This document shows, one piece after another, positions 33,937 through 42,905 of a stretch of DNA of 64,000 nt. The notes under the pieces were generated by a model. It worked only from the letters and a program-made list of their open reading frames with translations. It had not been told where the DNA came from and did not search any database. This DNA comes from an uncultured Sterolibacterium sp. (GTDB lineage Bacteria; Pseudomonadota; Gammaproteobacteria; Burkholderiales; Rhodocyclaceae), in the NCBI GenBank assembly GCA_903930535.1, contig CAIYYX010000051.1, positions 1 through 64,000 of the forward strand. The letters run 5' to 3'. The number at the start of each line of letters is the position of its first letter. The first letter of the stretch is position 1. The translations under genes were made by a program, and so were the position numbers.

Positions 33937-35064
33937 TCAGCCCCAGACCTCTCTTGCCGTCTCCACGACCAATGCCAATTTGGCGCGCTGGGCTTCCACG
34001 GCGATATCGTTGCCATGAACCGTGCTTGAGAAACCGCATTGCGGCGAAAGAGCCAACTGTTCAAGCGGCACATATTTCGCGGCTTCGTCGATGCGCCGTT
34101 TGAGGTCATCCTTCGATTCGAGTTCACCTAGCTTTGTGGTGACCAGCCCCAGAACAACGATTTTCCCCTTGGGCAAGAAGCGCAGAGGCCTGAAGTCGCC
34201 GCTGCGGGAATTGTCGTATTCAAGAAAATAGGCATCGACATTCATCTCGGACAGCAGCGCCTCGGCCACCGGTTCGTAGCTGCCGGACGCGGCCCAGGTG
34301 CTCTTGAAGTTGCCGCGGCAAAGATGCACGGCGAGAATCATGCCCTCCGGCTTCTGGGCAACGACGCGATTGATGAAACTGGCGTAACGGTGCGGCAGTT
34401 CATCGGGATCATCGCCACGCTGACGCGCCGCCTCGCGCATCTTGTCGTCGCACAAGTAGGCCAGGTTGGTATCGTCCATCTGCACATAGCGCGAGCCGGC
34501 GGCAGCCATGGAGCGTAACTCGTCACCATAAGCGTTGGCCACGTCCTGATAAAAGGCGGGATCGAGTTCAGGGTAGTGCGTCTTGCTGATGCCATCGCGC
34601 CCGCCGCGGAAATGCAGCATGGTGGGCGATGGAATACTGACCTTCGGCGTGTTGCCGACGGAAACCTGGCTCTTCAGGTATTTGAAGTCGGCGAGTTGGA
34701 TATCTTTGACATGCCTAACCTTGTCGATGACGCGCATCACCGGTGGGGCAAGCTCCTGGCTGCCGTCGGGCTTGATGACGGTGACCGGAATTTCGGTCTT
34801 GACGCCGCCCAACTGCTCGAGGAAGTCGATATGGAAATAGGTGCGACGGAACTCCCCATCGGTAATCGCTTTCAGACCCACGTCTTCCTGGAAACGCACG
34901 ATTTCGCTGATGGCTTTGTCTTCCACGGCGCGCAATTGCGCCTGGGTAATCTCCCCCTTCTCTGCCTGCTCGCGGGCGGAGAGCAGATATTTCGGGCGCA
35001 AAAAGCTGCCCACGTGGTCTGCACGGGATGGCAGCGGGAAAGGTGATTTATTGCCTAAGACCAT
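33937..35064 (-). CDS. MetE C-terminal domain-like methyltransferase
   Basis: A 375-residue protein similar to the catalytic C-terminal barrel of cobalamin-independent methionine synthase, lacking the N-terminal half of full MetE (about 750 residues). Features: RADHVGSFLRPKYLL near the start; YVQMDDTNLAYLC near residue 190; ILAVHLCRGNFKSTW with the zinc-ligand pattern H-x-C; and a second cysteine in SPQCGFSS near the C-terminus. These zinc ligands are as in MetE. The ATG at 35064 follows GGAGG; a TTG 12 bases upstream overlaps that site and is rejected. Such short MetE-like proteins may take methyl groups from alternative donors. The donor here is unknown. Confidence 0.85.
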   Translation of the reverse strand: MVLGNKSPFPLPSRADHVGSFLRPKYLLSAREQAEKGEITQAQLRAVEDKAISEIVRFQEDVGLKAITDGEFRRTYFHIDFLEQLGGVKTEIPVTVIKPDGSQELAPPVMRVIDKVRHVKDIQLADFKYLKSQVSVGNTPKVSIPSPTMLHFRGGRDGISKTHYPELDPAFYQDVANAYGDELRSMAAAGSRYVQMDDTNLAYLCDDKMREAARQRGDDPDELPHRYASFINRVVAQKPEGMILAVHLCRGNFKSTWAASGSYEPVAEALLSEMNVDAYFLEYDNSRSGDFRPLRFLPKGKIVVLGLVTTKLGELESKDDLKRRIDEAAKYVPLEQLALSPQCGFSSTVHGNDIAVEAQRAKLALVVETAREVWG

Positions 35065-35219
35065 ATATTCCTCCAAGTGTGGCGTCTCAGTGAATTGGAA
35101 TCAAGCGGGTTCCGAGGTCTTTGACCTCGTGAAGAGTAATTGTAGCAGCGCGGCAATGGTGGGAGTGGGTGGAGTGGTTTAAAATCTATGGAGTCAAAAG
35201 TTCAAGAAGGAAATAATTC

Positions 35220-35750
35220 ATGAACAAGTTGTTTTTTTCGTTTTTCCTGTTCGCCTGCCTCGCCTCTGCGGCGCCCGTATCGCCTTATGCAGGACAGGAA
35301 GGCCGCGAGATCAAGGCGCTCGCAGCCGATGAGATCGAGGGATATCTCTCCGGCAAGGGTATGGGTTTTGCCAAGGCAGCCGAACTCAATGGCTACCCCG
35401 GTCCGTCCCATGTCATGGCGCTCGCATCCGAGTTGGCCCTGTCGCCGGAGCAAAAGCGGCGCACGGAGGCCTTATTCAGGCAGATGGAGGCAGAGGCGAT
35501 CGCCCTGGGGAGCCGACTGATCGAGCAGGAGAGAATACTTGACCAGCAGTTTGCGGCAAAAACCGTCAGCAACGAGTCTCTGGCGACGCTGATGAAGAAC
35601 ATAGGCGAAACTCAGGGTCAGATCCGCAGAGCCCACCTGGCCGCCCATCTGGAGCAGACGAGCATTCTCACCTCAGTCCAGGTGGTTAAATACATGGAGA
35701 TGCGCGGTTACTCCGGTACGATGTCACACAACCATCAGCACATGCACTGA
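35220..35750 (+). CDS. Spy/CpxP-like exported helical protein
   Basis: A 176-residue secreted protein with a signal peptide (LFFSFFLFACLASAAPV). The mature part is mostly alpha-helical and charged. The segment LALSPEQKRRTEALFRQMEAEAIALGSRLI resembles the LTxEQ-type helix of Spy/CpxP/ZraP periplasmic chaperones and metal sensors. The C-terminus ends HNHQHMH, a His/Met-rich tail that could bind a metal such as copper. AGAAGGAA precedes the ATG. It lies 35 bases before a small conserved gene on the same strand. Confidence 0.7.
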   Translation: MNKLFFSFFLFACLASAAPVSPYAGQEGREIKALAADEIEGYLSGKGMGFAKAAELNGYPGPSHVMALASELALSPEQKRRTEALFRQMEAEAIALGSRLIEQERILDQQFAAKTVSNESLATLMKNIGETQGQIRRAHLAAHLEQTSILTSVQVVKYMEMRGYSGTMSHNHQHMH

Positions 35751-35785
35751 ATCTGCCGACACATCAATCAATACGAGGACGCGCC

Positions 35786-36022
35786 ATGCCCTATACTCCA
35801 GACTTGGTCGAAGAGTTGAACACCCTGATACGCTACGACCTGGCAACCAACCAGCAGGGCGTCAAAGTGCACAAGAATGCGGAACCGGCGGTGATCGCGG
35901 CAACCAGGCGTTTGCATGACAAAGGCCTGGTAACCCTGGAGGACGGCGGCTATTTAACCCATTTGGGGCGGGAAGCGGCCGAGCACGCCCAGGCGGCCCT
36001 GACCATTCTCACATCCGCCTAA
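35786..36022 (+). CDS. TIGR02647 family small protein
   Basis: A 78-residue cytoplasmic protein that matches the TIGR02647 conserved family of proteobacteria. The characteristic text is YTPDLVEELNTLIRYDLATNQQGVKVHKNA followed by RLHDKGLVTLEDGGYLTHLGREAAEHAQ. The fold looks like a small winged-helix (helices then a beta-hairpin DGGYLT). A DNA-binding or regulatory role has been suggested from such features, without proof. Its stop is six bases from the converging dehydrogenase gene. The full family length is present. Confidence 0.8.
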   Translation: MPYTPDLVEELNTLIRYDLATNQQGVKVHKNAEPAVIAATRRLHDKGLVTLEDGGYLTHLGREAAEHAQAALTILTSA

Positions 36023-36028
36023 ATCCGC

Positions 36029-37534
36029 CTAATTCGTCGGCATGACGAAAGTGTTTCCACTCGCCATGCCGCTCGGCCAGCGTGCCGTCACGGTCTTTAG
36101 CTTGGTGTAGAAACGCACGCCCTCCGGACCATGCACCGAGTGGTCGCCAAACAGCGAGCGTTTCCAGCCGCCGAAGCTGTGAAAGGCCATGGGCACCGGG
36201 ATGGGCACGTTGATGCCGACCATGCCGACCTGGATGCGGCGGGCGAATTCACGCGCGGCGTTGCCGTTGCGGGTGAAGATCGCCGTGCCGTTGCCAAATT
36301 CATGGGCATTGACGAGTTCCACGGCAGCATCGAAGTCGGGCACTCGCACCACGCACAGCACCGGTCCGAAGATCTCTTCCTTGTAGATGCGCATAGCCGG
36401 CAGCACCTTGTCGAACAGGCAGCCGCCGAGGAAAAAACCCTTTTCATGTTTGGCGAGTTTGAACCCGCGTCCATCGACCACCAGTTCCGCGCCTTCGGCC
36501 ACACCCAGATCCACGAAGCCCTTCACCTTGTCGTAATGCGTCCGGGTCACCAAGGGCCCCATCTCGGCCTCGGGATTCGTGCCGGGCCCGATTTTTAGCG
36601 AACGCGCACGTTCGGCCAGGCGCTTCACCAACTCATCGGCGATCTCTCCAACGGCGACCGCCACCGAAATCGCCATGCAGCGCTCTCCGGCTGAGCCGTA
36701 AGCGGCGCCGACGAGGTTGTCCACGGTCTGATCCATGTCGGCGTCGGGTAGCACCACCATGTGGTTCTTGGCGCCGCCCAAGGCCTGGACGCGCTTGCCG
36801 TGGGCGGCGCCGGTCGCATAGATATATTCGGCGACAGGCGTCGAGCCGACGAAGCTCACCGCCGCCACGCGGGGATCGGTGAGCAGGGTATCCACCGCCT
36901 CCTTGTCGCCATTGACGACATTGAACACCCCCGGCGGCAGCCCCGCCTCGTGCAGCAGTTCTGCGAGTCTCAGGGCGGTCGAAGGATCGCGTTCCGAGGG
37001 CTTCAGCACGAAGGTGTTGCCGCTGGCGATGGCCACAGGAAACATCCACATCGGCACCATGGCCGGGAAATTGAACGGCGTGATGCCAGCGCAGACGCCC
37101 AGGGGCTGACGCATGGACCAACTGTCTATGCCGTTGCCTATCTGTTCGGCGAACTCCCCCTTCAAAAGTTGCGGGATGCCGCAGACGAATTCGACGACTT
37201 CCAGACCCCGGATCAGTTCGCCCTTTGCGTCGGAAAATACCTTGCCATGCTCGCTGCTGATAAGTGTCGACAGTTCGTCTGCATGCTGCTCTATGAGTGC
37301 CTTGAACTTGAACATGATCCGGGCACGGTGCAAGGGCGGCGTCTCCGCCCATTTTGGAAAGGCAGCGGCGGCAGCGGCAATCGCTCGCGCGGTTTCTTGC
37401 TGGCTAGCCAGGGGGACGCGCGCCGTGATGTCACCCGTGGCAGGGTCAAAGACATCCCCCCAGCGCCCGCTCTCGCCAGCCACCAGGGTGCCGTTCACGA
37501 AATGGGCAAGGGTGTTCGCAGAGGTTGAATTCAT
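36029..37534 (-). CDS. mmsA: methylmalonate-semialdehyde dehydrogenase (CoA-acylating)
   Basis: A 501-residue aldehyde dehydrogenase with the family length of MmsA. It converts methylmalonate semialdehyde to propionyl-CoA, and malonate semialdehyde to acetyl-CoA, with NAD and CoA. Diagnostic segments are [12 protein letters not shown]-like [18 protein letters not shown] (about residue 140), [13 protein letters not shown], and the catalytic Cys in GSAGERCMA (near residue 285). The typical aldehyde dehydrogenase Glu is replaced in the stretch [11 protein letters not shown], as in true MmsA enzymes. The ATG at 37534 gives the standard start; a GTG ten codons upstream is weaker. It could serve valine, beta-alanine or ring-cleavage product catabolism. 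Confidence 0.92.
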   Translation of the reverse strand: MNSTSANTLAHFVNGTLVAGESGRWGDVFDPATGDITARVPLASQQETARAIAAAAAAFPKWAETPPLHRARIMFKFKALIEQHADELSTLISSEHGKVFSDAKGELIRGLEVVEFVCGIPQLLKGEFAEQIGNGIDSWSMRQPLGVCAGITPFNFPAMVPMWMFPVAIASGNTFVLKPSERDPSTALRLAELLHEAGLPPGVFNVVNGDKEAVDTLLTDPRVAAVSFVGSTPVAEYIYATGAAHGKRVQALGGAKNHMVVLPDADMDQTVDNLVGAAYGSAGERCMAISVAVAVGEIADELVKRLAERARSLKIGPGTNPEAEMGPLVTRTHYDKVKGFVDLGVAEGAELVVDGRGFKLAKHEKGFFLGGCLFDKVLPAMRIYKEEIFGPVLCVVRVPDFDAAVELVNAHEFGNGTAIFTRNGNAAREFARRIQVGMVGINVPIPVPMAFHSFGGWKRSLFGDHSVHGPEGVRFYTKLKTVTARWPSGMASGNTFVMPTN

Positions 37535-37591
37535 CGCAGTTTTCTCGCTATAGGAAGGTGGCACTTAGGGAAACGCTGATCAAGCACAACT

Positions 37592-37650
37592 TCGTCATTG
37601 CGATTGCCACGGCCCTGCAGGACTCGCAATGAGATAAGCAAAGCAATCTG
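37592..37650. repeat. short interspersed inverted repeat, copy 1
   Basis: TCATTGCGA (37595-37603) and TCGCAATGA (37624-37632) form a 9-base inverted repeat. The internal CGATTGCCACGGCC is repeated in reverse complement in the element at 38968-39043. It lies in the 5' region between mmsA and the flavoprotein gene. Confidence 0.65.
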
Positions 37651-37758
37651 AGAGCCATGCAAGATGACGGACTCAGGCATTCCTCATATTTAGACGACAT
37701 GGTAGAGTATGCATGAGGATCGTCTCTTGCGGCAACTGAAGCCGCACAACCCTATATC

Positions 37759-38961
37759 TTGAATTTCGATGTCATCGTGATCGGTGCCGGCGCCGCAGGC
37801 ATGATGTGCGCCATGGAGGCGAGTGGCCGCGGCCGCCGCGTGCTGATCATAGATCATGTGGAAATAATCGGTGAGCGCATCCGTATTTCCGGTGGCGGGC
37901 GCTGCAATTTCACCAACCGCGAAGTCTCCGCGGCAAACTATCTGTCGCAGAACCCGCATTTCTGCCGCTCGGCGCTCGCCAGATTCTCCTCGCGCGACTT
38001 TCTCGCCATGGTCGAGCGCCGCCGCATCCCATACCACGAGCGGGAGCATGGCCAACTGTTCTGCGACGACTCGGCACAGGACATTATCGAGATGCTGCGC
38101 ACCGGCTGCGACGACGGCGGCGTGCAATGGGCGTTTCCCTGCAAGGTTCATGGCATAGAGCGCAGCGTGGAGGGACAAGGCTTTGCTGTCAGTTCCGACC
38201 AGGGGTTATTCCATTGCCAGTCGCTGGTGATCGCCTGCGGCGGCTTGGCCGCCCCGAAAATCGGTGCGAGCCCATTCGGCTATCAGGTCGCAAAGCAATT
38301 TGGCATCGGCGTCGTGGCGCCCAAGCCGGCATTGGTGCCACTGGCGCTGGCTCCGGAAACCCTGGGGCCCCTGCAGCCGCTTTCCGGCTCCTCGCTCACC
38401 GCCGCCACGCGTTGCGGCACGGGCAATCCCGAGTTCCGCGAGCAGGTGCTGATCACCCACCGCGGACTTTCCGGGCCAGCCATACTGCAGATTTCAAGCT
38501 ACTGGCAGATGCAGGAATACGGAGGAATGCGCGGACCTGTGGAAATCGACCTTCTGCCCGGCATCGACCCGGCCACTTGGCTGGCCGAGGCAAGGCAGAG
38601 CAAGATGCTGCTGCCCAACCTGCTCGCCCTCTATCTGCCCCGCCGTTTCGCGCTGGAATGGTGTGCGCTCCAGGGCTGGCAACTGCGGCCCGTCAGCGAT
38701 TTCTCCAGGCGCGATCTCGAGGGAGTCGCGCATGCCCTGAAGGGCTGGGCGCTGATGCCTTCGGGAACCCTGGGCTTTGCCAAGGCCGAAGTCACGCTGG
38801 GAGGCGTATCAACCGACGAACTCTCGTCGAAGACCATGGAAGCGAAGCGGCTGCCGGGCCTCTACTTCATCGGCGAAGTGGTCGATGTCACCGGCTGGCT
38901 GGGCGGCTACAATTTCCAGTGGGCCTGGTCGTCTGGCTGGGTGGCGGGGCAGTTTGCCTGA
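37759..38961 (+). CDS. HI0933/BaiN-like FAD-dependent oxidoreductase
   Basis: A 400-residue flavoprotein. The N-terminal FAD-binding motif is VIVIGAGAAGMMCAMEA, followed by the family signature ISGGGRCNFTNRE near residue 48. The C-terminal motif FIGEVVDVTGWLGGYNFQWAWSSGW is the second FAD contact and is diagnostic of the HI0933 family. A TTG start at 37759 is chosen because no ATG or GTG lies between the upstream stop and the Rossmann motif. Members of this group include bile-acid-modifying BaiN and proteins of unknown role. It is flanked on both sides by related short repeats, suggesting a mobile or recently inserted segment. Confidence 0.88.
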   Translation: MNFDVIVIGAGAAGMMCAMEASGRGRRVLIIDHVEIIGERIRISGGGRCNFTNREVSAANYLSQNPHFCRSALARFSSRDFLAMVERRRIPYHEREHGQLFCDDSAQDIIEMLRTGCDDGGVQWAFPCKVHGIERSVEGQGFAVSSDQGLFHCQSLVIACGGLAAPKIGASPFGYQVAKQFGIGVVAPKPALVPLALAPETLGPLQPLSGSSLTAATRCGTGNPEFREQVLITHRGLSGPAILQISSYWQMQEYGGMRGPVEIDLLPGIDPATWLAEARQSKMLLPNLLALYLPRRFALEWCALQGWQLRPVSDFSRRDLEGVAHALKGWALMPSGTLGFAKAEVTLGGVSTDELSSKTMEAKRLPGLYFIGEVVDVTGWLGGYNFQWAWSSGWVAGQFA

Positions 38962-38967
38962 GGGGGG

Positions 38968-39043
38968 AGATTGCTTCGCCATCGGCACGCAATGACACAC
39001 CACCTCATCATTGCGAGGCCCAAACGGCCGTGGCAATCGTCAG
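38968..39043. repeat. short interspersed inverted repeat, copy 2
   Basis: GATTGCTTCGCC and CACGCAATGAC are followed by TCATTGCGAGGCC and GGCCGTGGCAATCG (39026-39039). The last 14 bases are the exact reverse complement of a segment in copy 1. It fills the space between the flavoprotein gene and the converging MgtE-like gene. Confidence 0.65.
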
Positions 39044-40287
39044 TCAAGTCTAGGCTTGATGCCCTTGATGTCGTGGTAGGAGACGACGCCTAATAGCCTT
39101 TCCTCGCTGTCCGTGACGGGGATTGCCCGGAAACTGTAGCGGCAGAAGATTTCCACCGCATCGCTCAATGATTCATCCGGATTGAGACTGATGACATTGT
39201 CCATCATGATTTCTCCCAGTGTCCTTTCCGGCTCCGCGGCGAGCAGTTCGCGCAGATCGACGACGCCTTGCAGGGTGTCGTTGCCGTCGCTCACATAGAC
39301 GTACATGATGACGTCCATGCCGCGGGCGAACTTCCGGTAATCGGCCATGAAGTCCTTCGCCGGCATCGCTGCCGGCATTTTCATGTACTTCTGGGTGGTA
39401 AACAGCATGATATTCTCGTCGTGCTGATCAATGATTTTTTGCACCTTGGTCGCGCTTTCCTTGTCGATCAGCATCAGGATCTCGTCAGCCTCGGCAGTCG
39501 GCAGGATGGCGAGGATATCCGCAGCCTGGGCCGGACTCATCGCATTGATGAGTTGAGCGGCGCGTTCCTTCTTCATCGCGTTGATGAGTTCGCGTTGGAC
39601 ACGCGGCTCGACCTCCTCGAGCGTGTCCGAGGCATGCTCCGGGTCGATCTCGTTGAAGACCGCCAGGCGCTGATCGCCGTCCAGTTCTTCCAGTATGTCC
39701 GCCAGATCGACCGGATGGATGTCGCGGATGTTTTCCTTCAGCACGCTCAACTTGACATGTCCCTTGAAAGTGCCGATATGCTCGGGCAAGGTCTGGACAT
39801 ACATCCAGGAAACCGTGGCGTCCTCGGAGTGATCTGCCATCCAGTTCGCCAGCTTCTTCAACCCCATCCTGCGCAGCAAACGATGCCGGCTGAAATCCAC
39901 TTCACTGACGTAGAGTTTGCCACTCTGGTAGACGAGCTTCACGTCATAAACGACCTCCACTTCGTGATCATCCATGTCGAGGATTTTCTTGTCGAGAATA
40001 TGATCCTTGAGCAATATCGACCCTTCCGGCGGCGGTCGTTCATAGTCATAGGGCTCGACGATGTCGAAGACGATCTCGGTATTGGAAATCAGGGAAACCT
40101 TGTCCCAGGGCAGCAGCAAGGACGGGTAGCCGTAGGAACGGCCCACGACCAGATGGCTGACCTCGGGAACCTTGCCGGTTTCGATGATCACCAGGTCGCT
40201 CAGGCGGCCGATTCGCTGGTTTTTCAGAAAGACCTTGCGGCCCAGGATTTCACTCAGAAAGAATTTGTGTTCGAGAACGGCGATCAC
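39040..40287 (-). CDS. soluble PRC-barrel / MgtE_N / CBS domain protein
   Basis: A 415-residue protein without membrane segments. Two PRC-barrel-like halves occupy about residues 1-150, with GRKVFLKNQRIGRLSDLVI at the start. A MgtE N-terminal superhelical domain covers about 175-275 (IHPVDLADILEELDGDQRLAVFNEI). A CBS pair covers about 285-410 (SFRAIPVTDSEERLLGVVSYHDI). In MgtE magnesium channels these cytosolic domains sense Mg2+ and gate the pore, but the pore domain is missing here. It is the last gene of an operon with an Nramp-like permease and a 57-residue membrane protein, so it probably regulates that permease. Confidence 0.85.
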   Translation of the reverse strand: MIAVLEHKFFLSEILGRKVFLKNQRIGRLSDLVIIETGKVPEVSHLVVGRSYGYPSLLLPWDKVSLISNTEIVFDIVEPYDYERPPPEGSILLKDHILDKKILDMDDHEVEVVYDVKLVYQSGKLYVSEVDFSRHRLLRRMGLKKLANWMADHSEDATVSWMYVQTLPEHIGTFKGHVKLSVLKENIRDIHPVDLADILEELDGDQRLAVFNEIDPEHASDTLEEVEPRVQRELINAMKKERAAQLINAMSPAQAADILAILPTAEADEILMLIDKESATKVQKIIDQHDENIMLFTTQKYMKMPAAMPAKDFMADYRKFARGMDVIMYVYVSDGNDTLQGVVDLRELLAAEPERTLGEIMMDNVISLNPDESLSDAVEIFCRYSFRAIPVTDSEERLLGVVSYHDIKGIKPRLD

Positions 40288-40297
40288 GGCTCTCTCC

Positions 40298-40471
40298 TCA
40301 CTTCAGCAGCAAGACGAATTTGTAAACCATCACGCTGACCAGGAAGAGCAGATAAAAGCGCAGAGCCATCAGGGAGATTTTGACCCCGCTGGACATCGCT
40401 ATCCTGGGTGTGCGGTAGCGATGGTTGATTTCGCCGATCTTGCGAACGAGACGCATCAGGCTGTTACTCAT
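40298..40471 (-). CDS. 57-residue membrane protein in the Nramp operon
   Basis: A short gene encoding 57 residues. The first half is basic (MSNSLMRLVRKIGEINHRY) and the second half is one transmembrane helix (SLMALRFYLLFLVSVMVYKFVLLL). AGGGAG lies nine bases before the ATG. It starts ten bases after the Nramp stop and ends ten bases before the PRC/MgtE_N/CBS gene, so the three are tightly packed. No family is recognised. The orientation would leave the basic part in the cytoplasm. A small subunit bridging permease and regulator is a plausible role. Confidence 0.7.
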   Translation of the reverse strand: MSNSLMRLVRKIGEINHRYRTPRIAMSSGVKISLMALRFYLLFLVSVMVYKFVLLLK

Positions 40472-40481
40472 GAAAAACTCC

Positions 40482-41753
40482 CTATGATTGGAAAAGACTC
40501 GGGAACATCACGCTGATCCCATAGAGCGAGGAAAGAACCACAATGCTGAGCACAATGAAGCCGCCAACCCAATTCTGCCAGGGCTTGTTGCAATACTCGC
40601 CCATGGTGCGCCGGTCGTTGAGCAGAAGAATCAGGAAGACCAGGGCAGCGGGCAGCAGCGTGACCGCAATCACCTGGACAAACAGGGTGATCAATATCAA
40701 CGGGGCGCCGGGAATAAGCACGACTAGGCCGGCGGTGATCAGGGTGAAAAAATAGCTGGCGTAGAACCAGCGTGCTTCCTTGATCTTCTGGTTGAGCGAG
40801 TGGGCCCAGCCGAAGATTTCGCCGAAGGCCCAGGAACTCGCCAGGGAAATGCAGATGGCGCCGAGCAGACCGGCATCGAACAGGCCGATGGCCATGAAGG
40901 TGCCGACCCAGTGATTGCTTTTCATCAAGAGTTCCGCGGCCTGGGAAGCGCTGTCGATGTCCACACCCTTCAGAACGGTGCCGGTCACGATGACAATGAA
41001 TACCGCCACCAGGATGGTGAGCGCAGAACCGAGCAATGTATCAAACTTGCCCCAGGGAATGTCCTTCTCCAGCATGCCCTTGTCGACCACTGCGCTTTGC
41101 TGGAAGAACAACATCCAGGGCGCGATGGTGGTGCCTATATTGGCCATCAGGAAAAAGAACAGTTCGCCGTTCATGCCGCCCGGGAAATTGGGGACAAAGC
41201 CCTCCCTGAAAATATCGGAGACCGAAGGATGGACCATGAAGGCGCCCGGAATATAGATCAGGTTCAGGGCGCAGAACAACAGTGCGATCTTCTCCCAGGT
41301 CCAGTAGCGGCCGTTGAGCACGATGACCGCCAGCAAGGCACAGACGCCCAGGACAGTGAGCCAGGGCGGCACGCCGAAAATGGCCAGCGCAGAAGTCATG
41401 CCTATGAATTCGGTGACCAACGTCAGCCAGTCCACAATCATCAGGTCGATCAGTGAGAACCAGCCCCAGAAGGCGCCGAAACCGTCGAAAATGGCTTCGG
41501 CGTGACCCCGCTTGGTGACTGCTCCCAGGCGCACCGTCATTTCCTGAACATAGTAGGCGACAGGAATCAGGATGAGCAGAAACCAGATCAAGCTATAACC
41601 GTACTTGGCACCCGTTGCCGCATAGGTGGTGATGCCACCGGCATCATTGTCGGCAACCATGACCACGATTCCCGGGCCGGCGATGATCAGGTAGAGCCGG
41701 ATCGCCTTCCACATCTTGCGGAACCGGTAATACAGTTTTGAAAAGAAATTCAT
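40482..41753 (-). CDS. Nramp-related divalent metal transporter with non-canonical motifs
   Basis: A 423-residue transporter of the Nramp/LeuT fold with about 11 membrane helices. The helix-1 metal motif DPGN of manganese/iron Nramps is replaced by DNDAGG (about residue 36). In helix 6 the usual MPH is replaced by APW in IGTTIAPWMLFFQQ. Loss of the soft Met ligand is a known feature of Nramp relatives that carry hard ions such as Mg2+ or Al3+ rather than Mn2+. This, together with the MgtE-like sensor in the same operon, suggests magnesium or a similar cation. It is the first gene of the operon and diverges from the AI-2E family gene. Confidence 0.88.
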   Translation of the reverse strand: MNFFSKLYYRFRKMWKAIRLYLIIAGPGIVVMVADNDAGGITTYAATGAKYGYSLIWFLLILIPVAYYVQEMTVRLGAVTKRGHAEAIFDGFGAFWGWFSLIDLMIVDWLTLVTEFIGMTSALAIFGVPPWLTVLGVCALLAVIVLNGRYWTWEKIALLFCALNLIYIPGAFMVHPSVSDIFREGFVPNFPGGMNGELFFFLMANIGTTIAPWMLFFQQSAVVDKGMLEKDIPWGKFDTLLGSALTILVAVFIVIVTGTVLKGVDIDSASQAAELLMKSNHWVGTFMAIGLFDAGLLGAICISLASSWAFGEIFGWAHSLNQKIKEARWFYASYFFTLITAGLVVLIPGAPLILITLFVQVIAVTLLPAALVFLILLLNDRRTMGEYCNKPWQNWVGGFIVLSIVVLSSLYGISVMFPSLFQS

Positions 41754-41889
41754 TCGAGGCCCTCGATGTTCCCTGCTCCCGACTGCGCCTAATCATACCC
41801 TGCAATGGATAGCCGGAAGCCTCTCCGGTAAGCTGCGGCGTTGATTTTATAGATGGCATCATCTGGCGGCTTAAGGCAAAATCGCCGCC

Positions 41890-42897
41890 ATGCCCATGAA
41901 AATCACCGACACCGGCCCCAGGCGCATTGCCTGGGTGATCGCGCTCGCTGCACCGATTGCGGCGATCAGCCTCCACCTCCTTCCCGCCCTGCTCTCAGGA
42001 CTCCTGATCCACGCCCTGGTCCGCACCCTGGCGCCCTATCTCGAACGGCGCCTGTCTACCCGCAGCGCCCGCGTGACGGTGGTAGCGCTGCTCGCCGCCG
42101 TCATCGTCGCTGTATTCGCTGCGCTGGTCATCGGAGTGCTTGCCTTCTTCCATGGCGATGTCGGCAGCCTCTCTGCCCTGATGACCAAGATGGCCGAGGT
42201 GATCGACTCTTCACGCCCCTGGCTGCCTGACTGGATAGACGCCTACCTGCCGGCAGACCGGATCGAACTGCAAGCAGCGGCCGCCGTCTGGCTGCGCGAG
42301 CATGCAGGGGAAATTCAGCTTTTTGGCAGGGAAAGCGTGCGCGGCCTGGTCCATGCTGGACTCGGCATGGTCATCGGCGCCCTGCTGGCACTGCGCGAAA
42401 GCGACGGGAAAAGAGTGACCGGCCCGCTGGTGAGCGATCTGGCTGGCTATGCAGCCAGCTTTGACAATGCCTTCCGCCAGATCGTGTTCGCCCAGGTTCA
42501 GATCGCCGCGATCAATGCCGTCATCACCGGCCTGTATCTGTTTGTTGCCCTTCCCTGGTTCGGCATTCATCTGCCTCTGGCGAAAACCATGGTGGTGCTC
42601 ACCTTCGTCGCCGGCTTGCTGCCCATCGCCGGCAACCTCGTCTCCAACCTGGTCATCGTGGTGATTTCTCTGGCGCACTCACCAGCCCTGGCGCTGGTTT
42701 CCCTGGCATTTCTGGTCAGCATCCACAAGATTGAGTACTTCCTCAACGCACGCATCGTCGGCCGGCGCATCAATGCGGCTGCCTGGGAACTCCTGGTGGC
42801 GATGCTGGTGATGGAAGCGACTTTCGGTCTCCCCGGATTGATACTGGCGCCGATTTACTATGCCTATCTCAAGGTCGAGATCGAGCGCTGGCAGTAG
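41890..42897 (+). CDS. AI-2E transporter family (PerM-like) membrane protein
   Basis: A 335-residue membrane protein with the family pattern of clustered N-terminal helices, a soluble middle part (about 90-160, with AEVIDSSRPWLPDW) and C-terminal helices. The conserved LVIVVISLAHSPALALVSLAFL and NARIVGRRINAAAWELLVAMLV (about residues 285-306) fit the AI-2E/PerM family. The second ATG at 41896 is an equally possible start. Members export small molecules or act in sodium/proton exchange. The role here is not defined, and it is not in an operon. Confidence 0.85.
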   Translation: MPMKITDTGPRRIAWVIALAAPIAAISLHLLPALLSGLLIHALVRTLAPYLERRLSTRSARVTVVALLAAVIVAVFAALVIGVLAFFHGDVGSLSALMTKMAEVIDSSRPWLPDWIDAYLPADRIELQAAAAVWLREHAGEIQLFGRESVRGLVHAGLGMVIGALLALRESDGKRVTGPLVSDLAGYAASFDNAFRQIVFAQVQIAAINAVITGLYLFVALPWFGIHLPLAKTMVVLTFVAGLLPIAGNLVSNLVIVVISLAHSPALALVSLAFLVSIHKIEYFLNARIVGRRINAAAWELLVAMLVMEATFGLPGLILAPIYYAYLKVEIERWQ

Positions 42898-42905
42898 TTA
42901 TCACA

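Noticed and set aside
35065-35219. Possible SAM or cobalamin riboswitch before the MetE-like gene
   Set aside because: Only a 7-base hairpin (CGAGGTC/GACCTCG) is visible; no conserved riboswitch boxes were recognised.
39268-40338. Long plus-strand frame opposite the PRC/MgtE_N/CBS gene
   Set aside because: Antisense shadow; the real gene shows three recognisable domains on the minus strand.
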